Part shown: one piece after another, positions 40,531 to 52,653 of the stretch
How positions within the stretch are numbered: the stretch's first letter is position 1
Layout: every line of letters begins with the position of its first letter
Source: Mansonella perstans
Taxonomy: Eukaryota; Nematoda; Chromadorea; Rhabditida; Onchocercidae
Length of the DNA stretch: 64,000 nucleotides
Direction: 5' to 3'
Assembly (NCBI GenBank): GCA_037074765.1
Contig: JBAMDO010000569.1
Coordinates: 372,001 to 436,000, forward strand
Notes under the pieces: model-generated
What the model saw: only the letters and a program-made list of their open reading frames with translations
Databases searched by the model: none
What the model was told of the DNA's origin: nothing
Translations under genes and position numbers: made by a program

Positions 40531-43500
40531 ATGCCACTAATAGCACTGGATCCTTTTGATGGTTTCTTGGCACTTGCTCGACATACACCAATACCAACAT
40601 TAAATAGTTATATTATCATCAGTCTATTACTTACTATTGGATCTGCTTTTTATGCTAAGTTAACTTTCACAAGAGATGAAGTATGTGTTTTTTTTTTTTT
40701 TTTCAACAACCTTTGTCGAATGAAATTGTTTAAAGTTGAAAAAGAAGTGATATTTTTAAGCCATCCTTTTGGGACTGTTTATTTACTTGTACATAAATTA
40801 TTAAGTTTCAAATGGTGAAACACCTTTTATTCTATTTAAAAAAATGTTGAAAAATTTATTCTTGCCAACAATGAATACATTTACTATATTTTTCCTGCTT
40901 CAGATTGAAAGTCGCTTGAGAGGTATTAATGAAACTTTTCGAAAGACTGATCCTTCAGCAAGTGCCTTAATGACATCTGTACATCTGCAACAGTTTTATT
41001 ATGTACTACTTCATCCTACTTTTGGATGGGTAAATTATTGTTTCCTAAATTCTTTTAATTTCAGTAGTAACTCATTCTTCACTCATTTAGACTATTCTTT
41101 TTCATAAAATTATATATGAGCAAATAGCTTCTCTTACAACTATTTCATCTGTTCACTTGCAAAAGGGGCAGAAATGTATTCTATCGATTATTCTCGAAAT
41201 AAAACAAAAGTTTTTTCATTGCTATACACGGAATGTAGTAAATGTTAAAGTGTCTTAAAGTTATTAATTTTCATAAAGTATCACTTGCCTACATTTGATT
41301 AAACTTTCTTGTATTTCAGCACTTGTACATAGAAAGATTATTTGTAATAGGGAGATGAAGCATTCTTTTCCATTTATACCAAACCTTTGCTTTATAATGG
41401 AAGATAATTTTCCCCGCAAAAGGCAGGACGTATAAGCTAATTTGAAAAAAATAAAAAAGATTCCTTAATTACATCTAAGACTTTATCTGTCAGGTTCAGC
41501 TAAGTAGCTAGAAGGAGATCTTATTCTTTCATTAAGGAACTTTTTTTCAGATTCTTATCAATATGTTTTGTGCGATCTTAGCATTCATTGCTAAATTAGC
41601 AATACATGCAACAGTCGGAAAGCTGGGAGCTCAGGTATGTTGTTTTGTTTTCCTTTTTATTGCATTGTTTTTTTCTTCCCTGAATGAATGATCTATTTAA
41701 TATCAAAAACATCTTATCAGTGAGTTCGAGACTGGCAACAGATAACTATCTGAAGTAGAGCAGTTTGTGTAATTATACCTTACATGTGGTCATACTTCAA
41801 TTTCTTATCTATAATAGTTATAGTGAAATTATAAATGTTGTTGATAGTGCTGGGAATGTTAATATCACTGCTATCATTTTCCATTTCAGGAATCAGTACT
41901 CTTACGTGATCGATTGTGCAATTTTTTGCTTTATAAGGCGGTATTTTTATTCGGTGTATTGAATAGTGTTGTGCATGAAGAAGTTATTGCATGGGTTTTA
42001 TGGTTTGCATTACTGGCATCAGTAGCTGCGTTACAGAGTATTATCGCCTACAAATTAAAATATGTAAGTATGTAAGCTTCTTTAAAAAGTCTTAAAAAAT
42101 ATGTAAGGTTTTTTTAAAGCTTAAGAAGTGAATTATGATAAAAATTATCACTGGAGATTTAAATTATATTATTTAAGTAATTTGGGGAAACGGGAAGTAT
42201 CAAGATTCTCTAAATATTTCTCTTTGAATATTATATGCGGTCAACTTAGTCCATCATTGTTTTAAAATAGAAGTGGAAGTGTAAAAGTTAGTGACACAAC
42301 TGAAATTGCTGCAATCAGCTTGTTGAATTGATATATTGCAGCATAATTCTTGAAAGAAAAAAAAGAATTACTTATTGTTTTGGCATTAATCCCACACATT
42401 ATACTGAGGATAAAAATTTAGCAGTATTGCATGCTTTTTGGAGAAGTTAATGTCACCATTTCGTTTAAATCTATTTTATTTTAGCATTAAATTTGTTATA
42501 GTTATTTTCTTCAATACCTCCGAAAGGAGTTTTATTTCGTATTATGGGACTGGCTATGCTTTTATTGTTGATGTCATTCGCATTTGTTTCATTTGCATTT
42601 ACTGCTTTTCGTTTATTTTCAGTCAGTATCGCCTTGTTTATCCTTGCTGATGTAAGTTGATATTCTTATATTAAAATACTATGTGCGCTGGTTTAAAAAT
42701 ACCTACTACTTTTAGGAATTCCTCCGGTATTGCGTCCATCCATTCCGTGACTTGTCAGCTTATGGGTCGTTCCTTTTCTGTAACTGTTTGGACGTTTACT
42801 TTATTTGTTATTAAAATTTCTGGACGAAATTATCCCAATTCCAAAATAAAATTTTTCCGGGTAAATTGATTAAATTTCAAATGCCTTTTTCAATCATTTT
42901 TAGGCGATTAAGTCACTATTACGAAGTATTTACGTGATATCCAAATGTACTCTCTTGCTCGATGATATTTCGATCTACTTCTCATCCATCAGTCTTACAA
43001 CTTTTACGTATTACTTGGAATTTTTACATGATCTTGCTATTGATTGCATCGATTTGCTGCATTATACGCATATGCTGGTACATGTTCTTGTTTTTATTCT
43101 GTGTGATCAGTTTTTTATATTATATTTCGTTAGCTGTTTTTGAAACTGCTCAGATTAATTCAGACTACCTGACTTTTATCTGCCAGCAAATAGTGTTTTC
43201 TTCTTCAGTTTCTTCAACTGCTTGAAAATTTTGGGACATATATATATTTACATACGTATATAATATATATAATACTGCGTAACCTATTCCAGCTCCAGTT
43301 TCTTAGTTTTCTTTTCTTGCCGAAGTTGTTGTACATCAGTAGATTTCCAAAATACTTTGGAAACTTATTGATGTATTACAAATTCTGCAAAAAAAAAGAA
43401 CGAGACGTGAAAAGTGGATGGATTTAATTCTTCAAAAATTTTATGCTACAGCAGTTTATTTGGCCTTACACATTAATATAATCAAATTTGGAATTTCAGC

Positions 43501-45561
43501 TGTATTCGCAGGTTGTATTAAGCATGGCATGCATTGTAATTTCCATGCAGTTACGATCATTTTATAAATCATTTGTTACCCGTATCGAACGACATATTAG
43601 ATATAAGCGTATTTGCAAACATATCGATGTGCAGTAAGTCTTTTCTTTGTTTATTTTGTTTATTTTAGGCCTTATGTTTTCCCGACCAAAAACAGTTCTG
43701 ACTCGTACTTTTTCTAAAAGTATTTTGCTGCCCTCTGTTTAACTATTTGATTGTAAAATCTTTGATCATGAAGGACTTAAACCAAATTTTCTATTGTATA
43801 TTCAGCTATGAGAAAGCGACACGAGTTGAATTAAATAACTTGAAAGATTGGTGCGCGATATGCTGGGAGCAAATGGATAGTGCCCGCAAGCTTCCATGCA
43901 ACCATTTTTTCCATGAATGGTAGCCATACTATTGTTACTTTGTTTTCACGAAATAAATTAACTAAAATTTGATTCAGGAGAGCTTAGAGAATATAACAAA
44001 CACCCGAAAAGGTTTAGTCGTTCCTCAACGAAATTGTAGATCTTAGGGCTAGAAATACTTTTTTTCGGCAGAGTTAAAATTCAAATTTAGACCAAATTTC
44101 TCTATGTTTAATATTTTTATGGCTTTTATGGCTGGTTCAGCACTTAGTTTCAAAAAATCAGTTTCATTTTAAATCCTAAGCATTCCATCATAAGCCTTGC
44201 ATTTTTCAAGATTTTCAAGCATTTTACATTCGGTTTGAAAACAATAAGCAGCTAGGATCTTTGCTGTTTGCTATTGATCTCTTCATCTCGTATTAAAAGT
44301 GTCAAAAGTTGAAAGCCATGTTCTAAGTGGACTGAAATGAACGGTGAACGTGAAATGTTTATAATTCAAGTATATGTCAGTCTTTAAATAAATCGATCTT
44401 TTTCAGGTGTTTGCGAAGTTGGTTAGAGCAAGATAATTCATGTCCAACCTGTCGGCTTGCACTTCCTTCTTCGAGTATTCCATCAATTACAGAAGGACCT
44501 CGAGAAAGATCGGAAACTTCAATAGTGCAGCCTTTTAGCCATGTATTTCATTTTAGTGGTACTCGTTATGCTCGTTGGTTACCGTCATTTTCTGTTGAAT
44601 TATCGCATAATGTTGCACCCAATTTTTTTCAACGTAACAGGTTTCTGCTTCCTCATTTCATCTAAAAAAAAAAGCTTTTTTCCATTTATTTGCCAAGTTA
44701 CAGCTGACAATGACAAACCGGAAGAGACATGTTTAATAGTTGATATCATGTACTTGTTCGACATTATTTAGGTCCGTTTTGGTTGCACCTTCGATGCTCA
44801 TCAACAGAATTAATGAGCCTTAGGAACTTTTGTAATAGTAGAAACTTTAATCTCATCTATATTCCAATATTTCAGCTTTGGGGACGCAGCTAATTCGCAG
44901 TTGAATTCTTTGGCTGAACAAATTCGAGAAATGTTTCCACAACTCGAATTGGGAGCAATTTTGGAAGACTTGCGTGAAAGTGGTTCAGTACAAGTAACTG
45001 TGGAAAATATTTTAGAGAGTCGATTTCGACAGCAAAACATTGCTACACTCGTAAATTTTTTTGAGAGTTTCTAGGTTATGTCATTTTCTAACGAAAATAT
45101 AAATTGACACCATTTTACAACTGTATTCATTCTAGGATTCTGATGAGGAAATTTGGAATACCGTAGATACGCCGTTGTCTCATTCCTCAACCGAATTATC
45201 TGGTGAATACGAAGAAGCTTTGAGATCGTCGAGCTCTTGTTTTAATTCTTGTTCGGTAGAGCATCGAGAGATATTTTTGCGAAAAAAAGATAAACTTATT
45301 CAGCATCATCGAAAGTGATTTTTTCTTTTTTCTCGAAAATAATGCAGTTCGCTTTTCTTTATTCATATTTTATTGAATACAGTATTTAAATTTATTGAAA
45401 TTCTGAAGAGTTTTACAATATCTTTTTCACTGTTGTGGAATTGTTTCAGAAAGTATATAGCATCCTCTCGAGGTAAAGATCTGCGAGATATTTGTGGTAA
45501 AGATATTCCAGATATGGGGGATACAGATTCGTTGAGCCAACGAGGAAAACATAATTCATGA
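40531..45561 (+). CDS. hrdl-1: ER E3 ubiquitin ligase gp78/AMFR orthologue
   Basis: Twelve exons: 40531-40680, 40904-41029, 41551-41634, 41890-42063, 42502-42651, 42904-43077, 43500-43633, 43806-43919, 44407-44640, 44876-45050, 45136-45314, 45450-45561. They give 601 aa (human AMFR 643). Several hydrophobic helices fill residues 25-315, with family matches such as LSMACIVISMQLR. A RING-H2 domain lies at 347-385 with ligands C347, C350, C362, H364, H367, C370, C381, C384 (FFHEWCLRSWLEQD is nearly identical to human). HFSGTRYARWLPSFSVE follows, then a CUE domain at about 457-496 (REMFPQ...VTVENILE). A helix HREIFLRKKDKLIQHHRKK resembles the G2BR that binds the E2 Ube2g2. Known role: polyubiquitination in ER-associated degradation. 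Odd: the C-terminus lacks the Arg/Ala-rich p97-binding VIM helix of human gp78. The gene symbol follows the C. elegans orthologue. Confidence 0.95.
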
Positions 45562-46675
45562 AAACTGTGATAGTGTAATTGTGTTATAATATTTTGGCAT
45601 GTTTTTCATGGATCTCGTGTTTTTTAATATATTTTCCTCCGAATATAGGGAAATCCAAATGAATTTTGAATAGAATAGCTTTAATGATATGAGGCTAAAG
45701 TAAATAGAAGGTTTGCGAAGCAATCGTGCATGAAATGACATGTACGATATGCTAATGTTAGCACCAACTGCGAAATTTGCCTGTTTAGGAGGATTGACTA
45801 TTCTGTTCATATTTCTCACTCTTTTAGCCTTTCTTCCGGAATTTTTTATTCTATTCTTATATTTATTTTATCTCTGTAATTCAAATTTCGAAAATTGCTA
45901 GAAAGTTTAGACAATTAAATGTACCTAATTAAGACAGATATCTAAGTGGTTTACTTTTAACATTATTTTTCTGCCATTTCTTCCGGTTTATCAGAGTTTC
46001 CAAAAATACAATTATAACAAAGATGACTGAATAGTTGAAGTATAAATTATGGAATAATTTACAGGATCATTTTTTCCTAAGACTATTTTTATGCCATATT
46101 CTAGCTGTGCTTGTTTCGTCTCGATATAACTATTCAGGAGCATATATTTTTTTTTTGAAGTAGTGTATTCAAGGTTAAGAATGAAAGGAAAACATCAATA
46201 TGGTAGTCTTCCATGCTGAAATTTTGTTTGTAGTGAGATTTAAATAGCGGAACATATGTAATATTCATTTTCGATGGAAATTTCACAGAAAGGTGCCATT
46301 TTGGATGTTTTTTTCTGTATCTTATCAGAGATAATTGATTTATCCTTTTTAATGCAAATCTTTCATTTTATGATTTTATTCAAAACTATTTGCTAGTCCT
46401 TTGTAAAAACTTATTATATTCATTTCATAGAGGAAATGGGAAAGTTTTTTCAAAATCATTTAGTGTTAATTTTATCATATTTTTGGGTTATTCAAGGAGA
46501 ACGACTTTTTGTATTTTCTTGCGGTGTGTATACATAATACGAGTGTGTATATGTATCATTATTTAAGTAATCTACCGATATTTATACGTAATATATATAT
46601 CGTAAATATCTGTTAACATTATCATATTTATACCTATTTGTGTGTTTATATTGTACGTATATGTGTATTATGTGA

Positions 46676-46729
46676 ATGTGTGTGTGTGTGTGTATATGAG
46701 TATGAGTATGAGTATATATATATATATAA
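46676..46729. repeat. GT / GAGTAT / TA simple repeat
   Basis: (TG)n followed by TATGAG units and (TA)n, downstream of gp78. Confidence 0.85.
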
Positions 46730-48168
46730 TAGTGATCATGAATTGTTTTTCATTAATACTTGTGGTACTATATTAGGTGATGCATACCGTATTGTTTCTC
46801 TCTTTTCAATATATAATAATTATAGGAAATCTTCAATCAGTTTAATGATTGTAATATTCAAAAATTTTTTGAATAACTGATATGAAGAAAATAAAGATGC
46901 CATAAATGTGAAGAGCAATATCTTTTAGTTTACAAAAAATACCGATTATAATAAATTAAAGAGTATTGTGTATATTTCATTTATAGGACTAATGTATTGT
47001 CCTTTTGTTGGGCCTATTCCCGAGTTGGAGAGATTGGTCTAGTTTCTAATGACAATAAACATTCGTTTTATCATCTTTTGGAATCTTGTGCTTGGTAATT
47101 CAAACCAACGGTAATCTAAAACCTGTATCTTTTCATTTAAGTGAGTTCATTTCAAATGAAAATTTTGACAATACACAGCTAAAGGTGCATTTTTATTGTT
47201 ATCATTTCAAGTTTGAATTTACGATTTATATGTAAGTTACTATAAATATCTGATTAGCATTCTTAAAGATTGAAATGACAAATGGCAATCTAACTGCAGA
47301 TAAATGTGAAAGTATTTCTAGTCAAAATCAGAAATTAAGTAGATCCTAGTGGGTAGCAATACTGCGTAACTGTCGATTGAGATTCTTTTACTGTATCCAT
47401 CTTTCAAATTTTTTATAAGATACTTATTCAATTTATTAAATTAAATTAAATATTGAGAAGTTTATTCATCAAATTTATGCATATATTATTTCGTAATTAT
47501 GTTTCTTTTGACAGTATAATTAAAAAGATTTTAAAACATTTTGAAAATAAAAAATTGTTGTTCGTGTATGATAGTGCTGATACACTGATTCTATTTACTG
47601 TATTGTTATTATTAGCCAAAGTGGTAATTAAGTAATCGCAATATGTTGTTATTATGAAAAATGTTGGTTGGATGGATGGATAATTTTGCCGAAGAACTTA
47701 TTTTTGAATCGATGAAAACCAAAAATATTTCATGCTTTCACTTTGATTTGTAAGCAGAAATTTTCTAAAAGTTTTTTGAAAAACAATTTGGACTGCGGGA
47801 TTGAGAAAAACTTTGATATGTATTTACAAGTATTTACAGCAGTTAAACATATGAAGAAAAAAGAATCACCATATTTCTTTATTTCATTTCATATTTGCTT
47901 TTTTTGTAAAAATCAACTAGATAATGTAACAGTAATATCAAATCAGAAGACTTAATTTATTTCTTTGTTTTTTCGTAATTTTATTCACTTGTTTCTGATA
48001 ATTTTGATTTTGTAATTTTTTTTTTGTAATTTTGCAATCTTTTTTTTTTGTGATTTTGTAATTTTGTAAAGTTGACAGTAATAACTATTAGTCTTAATGA
48101 CATTTAACTTCTTAACAACAAACTTTGTCGGGAGAAGAAAAAAAGTTAAACAAAAGAGGAATGAACAA

Positions 48169-48222
48169 GCATAATGTTATTGGCGCTGAGCATAATGTTA
48201 TTCTTTTGAGCATAATGTTATT
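48169..48222. repeat. 13-bp motif repeated three times at 20-21 bp spacing
   Basis: GCATAATGTTATT occurs exactly at 48169-48181, 48190-48202 and 48210-48222, with different 7-8 base spacers. Confidence 0.85.
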
Positions 48223-50380
48223 GTTTCTGCTTTATGAACAGTTACTTCCTTATGAAGTTTAATTGTTGTAGTTGTTTAATTGTAGGCCTATGCGGTTCTG
48301 TTTAGATTTCCCAAATTTATCCTTTTTCCAAAGAAAATAAAATATTGGACGTTATTTGCTGCAAAGGCACACAGAAATGTAAAATTGTGCTCTAAGTTTT
48401 GTTGTTAATGTGAACAGGAATCTCTAAAAATTTTTTAAATTCAATTTTTAAAAAATTTTCAGCCAAATTTTTGAAATCATCGAAATATGCCAAATATTCC
48501 ATAAATTGCTGATGAGGCATAAATATAAAATATGACATTAATTTTTGATGCAGTGCATAATTACTTCATAAAAATTAACGGAGCTCAGTTACATGATCTA
48601 TCTAGATTAGGCTAGAAGAAACTATCATCACTTTATGCAACAGATGGGTTTTACAAGATGGTTTCCTCATAAAATGATGGTAAACCGAATTGTCTCAATG
48701 CAGCTGATGTTTTTTTGGATTTTTTTCAGCATAACTCAAGATAATCTGATAGTCTTATCATATCAGTCGCTTCTCGCAAGAAGTCCAAAGAATCTTTTAT
48801 CAGTGCTCCTTCGCATATATTTTAATTTAGTTTTTAGCTATAATTGGCGCAGCGAAAGGAAAAACAATAACGCCCAAAATTTTGATGACGTAACAAAATT
48901 ATCGGAATATACCCTATAGTAGTAAGCTTTATTAATTTATTTTTGAAAATCCGACATGAATTCAATAAAATCCAAATATAACAGAAATCATTGAGTATGC
49001 TTGAAAAAAATTCAAGTTCTGGAAAAAATTTGCAACTTGAATTTCTTGATTGATTCGAGAAGTTAGTTATTTCATTGCTGAAAATTATATTTCTACTAAA
49101 GTTATTGTTTATGACAGGTTTGTTATGTTATATCATTGTTCAATCTAATAATTATCAGTAATTGCCACTTTTTCTTCACTTTTTCTTAATTTCACTTCAT
49201 TCTTGCAGACAATCTGCTTTCCTTCATTTTAACGAAAATATTTTACAATTTTGATTAAAAATCGATCTTACAGAAAAGGGAAATTAAGTGGGATAGTATT
49301 TTCATCAAATTTAGCTCTTCATACTTCTTTTGAGTCTAAGGCTGAATGAGCTATCACTTAATTGCAGTTCGTTCTTATAAACAATTTGTTCCTCTTAATT
49401 CACAGCAGGCAGACAAAAATTCAATAGATTTAAATGTACCTCTAAACTGATTACAATGGAAGTAATTGAGCCGGATTTTTACTTTTAAAAAAATTCATTA
49501 AAGTCTTTTAAGCAAAAAATAATAATCCATTAAGAGGCCTATTCAGTGAGAGAGAAATTCCCTGCTTTTCTCAAAAATAATCAAAGTTTTATAAAAAAGA
49601 AAAGAATAGATTTTCAAGGCATGGATAGCATGTTAGTCTCTTTGATAAGCTATTGCTATTTCTTTCCCTTATCAGCTTTTCTTTTTTATCACCTTCTCAT
49701 CAAATTCTCCATCTCTACAGTGGTAAACATTGATTATTGCATTTTTCATTTATTGAAATAATTTTTTTTTAAATTAATGTCCTTTTGTGCGTTCATTTTT
49801 AGTATAAAATATTGTAAGATTGATGAAAGGAAAAATAAAAAGATTTGAAAAAAAAATGAAAAAGATAATAGATAACAGTGGAATGAGACTGGAAGACAGC
49901 TTATGATACATGTGTTAGAATATTCTTCATTCAAAAGCTAAAATAGATAAGTGATAAAAGGGGCAATCGAAATGATAAGAAATTTTCAGTTTATTTCGTT
50001 GGATGGAAGAGAAAGGAGTTGAGACATTTTTTTTTTTTTTCTGAATAAGCCGCATAATTTTTTTTTTGACTTGTTCAATGTTTGCTTTGCAAGACAAAAA
50101 TTATTGCCTTTCAAATTCAATGGAGCGAAATGTTACAAGCAGTGGCATTTCGATGTCATTTAGTTGCCAATTGTATGCGTATGAATAATTGAAAAAGTAT
50201 CAATTCTGCTGCAATGAATTGAAATTGAATGTATAAAATTGTCTGAAAAATATATTTGAAGCATATTGAAACAAAATATATTCAATAAGCCTCAAAAGTG
50301 CCAACTATTCATTGAATGATTTTTGATTTGCTCAATAGATGATTATGACATGTGTTACCATTCATGTATTCATGATACGC

Positions 50381-50400
50381 ATCAATCAATCAATCAATCA
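50381..50400. repeat. ATCA tetranucleotide repeat
   Basis: Five perfect ATCA units. Confidence 0.8.
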
Positions 50401-52585
50401 GAACTTTCAAGTCCTACATTTGAAATTGTAAGCACTGATTTAACATCTAACTCAGTGCTATTCATTTTTCAAACATTAAACTCTTTCTGTTCTATAAAAA
50501 GGATCATTTTTTAATTTCATTTTAATAAAATTGTATTGAAATATTATTTGTTGAAGTATTATTTGTCAAAATTTTGCATCACTTAGGGCAAAAACATTTG
50601 AGTCGTATTCAGGAAATCGATAGCAATTTGAAGTGTTAGAATTCGATGAAATGCCTTGATGGAAAATTCACTGACAATGATTTAATTGGAATCAATTAAG
50701 GTTGTTTTCAACTATTCGAGAAATATGATATTTTCTGGAAAATAATAATGCATGATTAGTGACTCAAGAAACTCCTGAAGCATTCAAGCTATGCTGATTA
50801 ATCTTTTTTCCATATTTCGCTTGTTGCATTTTCCTGAACTTTCAGAAACTAATTCAATTTCAGCGTGATAAAAAATAAACGATAAATGCCCTCTTTAAAC
50901 TAACTTCTGTTGTCTTAAGACATGTAATATGGTCGTCGAACCACTGATAGAAATGAAACTTCAATTTATTCATTAATTAGCAAGTTTTAATAAAAACACT
51001 AAGAATAAGGATACAATTATTTCGGTTGCAACAATATTCATTTATTTCACGATCGAATAAATTCTGCTTGTAACATTTGGCTTCTCCCGGAGGTTTCATG
51101 AATTTCCTTTTTTTTATTAAAAGCAATCAAAAAAAATTATTTGTTGCGTTTTCTCTCGTTCAAATACGCCATAAGAAACTATTTGCTTTTTCTTTGTTCT
51201 TTTTTAACTTAGCAAAGGAATGGCTGATTTCTTCAAACTTCCTACGAATCCAAACCTTATCAAAAATAAAAAATAAATGGCTTTCAGTAAACTAAAACTT
51301 TTTCAAAAATATTCGCTAAAGTTTTCTTTTCGAAACTTCTAGATGCATTTGCAAGAATTCCATGCATGCATGCTAAATAACATTTTAAAGGGAAATTTAC
51401 AAAACTGCCTTGCATTAGACATATGATTGATTTTATGCTTCACTAAAACTCATTCAATTAGTTTCAGGAAAATGTTCAATCATTAAATCACAATTTCGAC
51501 AAGTGTTATCTAATTTGCATACCGAAATTATCTATTTCATATTATCTAGAATTGAAAAATAATTTCTCACAACGTGCAGTACGGTTGTAAACTTTTCATT
51601 TAGTTCAGCATTTCAACATTTGCAGTAAGTTAAATTTTCTGGCATCATTTGATTTTTGCTTTGTTTAAGTGGTATATGATTCATGATCGGGAATGTTATC
51701 TGCAAATCCCTCTTGCATGTTTTGTCATTTCAATCAAAACTTCCGTTAAAATGATGCTCAGTTATTTCCGATATTTAAGTTCCTATAAGTTAATCGATGT
51801 AGTTCCCAACTACTATCCTAAGCCTATCGATTTATGAAATCCTATAGTTAACACCTTGATTTCATCTCTGAAGCAGACTGAATTAGAGCGATATTTTATC
51901 TAAAATGACATTATTTCAAAAAAGAATTTTGCAATAAAATAAAAAGAAAAACGAAGTAAATTACTTTAAAATTACTAATTAAAATTACTAAATAATTACT
52001 AATTACTTTTTTGCTTAGGAAATTGCTAACAGAAATCAGAATTACAAATTTTATGCGCTATATTTATATGACAGGAACATTATTAATTTACAAAGATATA
52101 AATGAATATGAATAATGTAGCAGTAAGGATAATTAAGTTAGCTCAGCCGCTGTCTCTGCCATTGATTCACCTGTTGCCTCTATTATACTTTTGTCTTCAG
52201 CTTTTATCAGATATCGCAGAAATATAACCGCTACTAAATTATTTTCTAATTTAAAATTACTATCATCTACGATGTAAAAAGCTTTTTTTTTTTTATTTAG
52301 AATTTTTGTCTCTTACTTTTGTTGTCACCAAATAGCATAACTTTTTTTAACAGTCAATGTTGCACATTGTCATAGCAGTACGGTACGATTAAATTGAAAT
52401 CTCTCAAAAGATTAAGAAATTTTTTTGGTCGAAGTGATAATAATTGGTTTATCTGTGAATACGATGAAAGGTTTTGAAATCTAAAATATCATCAAATTCA
52501 CTTTTGCTTAACTTCAACGTATTATTTATTCAGTGACAAACTATGAAATGAAGTAAAAAATTTCATTGATTGTAAATTTATTGCA

Positions 52586-52653
52586 ATTATTTTAGCACAT
52601 ATAATCTCTTCCGTCAACATTGCTACTAGCATTGCTGATATATCAATGTAAGA
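52586..52653 (+). promoter_or_regulatory. Leader of the DUF229 gene with a start-stop uORF
   Basis: The acceptor CAATTATTTTAG ends at 52595. The leader to ATG 52654 contains ATGTAA at 52646-52651, a start codon followed at once by a stop. Such elements can stall scanning ribosomes; here the effect is inferred. Confidence 0.45.

Larger units (their letters stand above)
45562..52585. other. Intergenic region between the gp78 and DUF229 genes
   Basis: About 7 kb. The gp78 3' UTR starts it, with AATAAA at about 46889. It contains a GT/TATA tract (46676-46729), a T-rich TTTTGTAATT iteration (48002-48065), a 13-bp motif repeated three times (48169-48222), a stop-broken coding-like stretch (48560-48920) and ATCA repeats (50381-50400). 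No gene is supported. Confidence 0.55.

Noticed and set aside
42716..42838. Open stretch EFLRYCVHPFRDLSAYG between gp78 exons 5 and 6 with an acceptor before it
   Set aside because: It ends in a stop, has no donor that keeps the frame, and exons 5 and 6 already join colinearly with human gp78.
44810..45040. Minus-strand frame over gp78 exon 10
   Set aside because: Shadow of the CUE-domain exon on the + strand.
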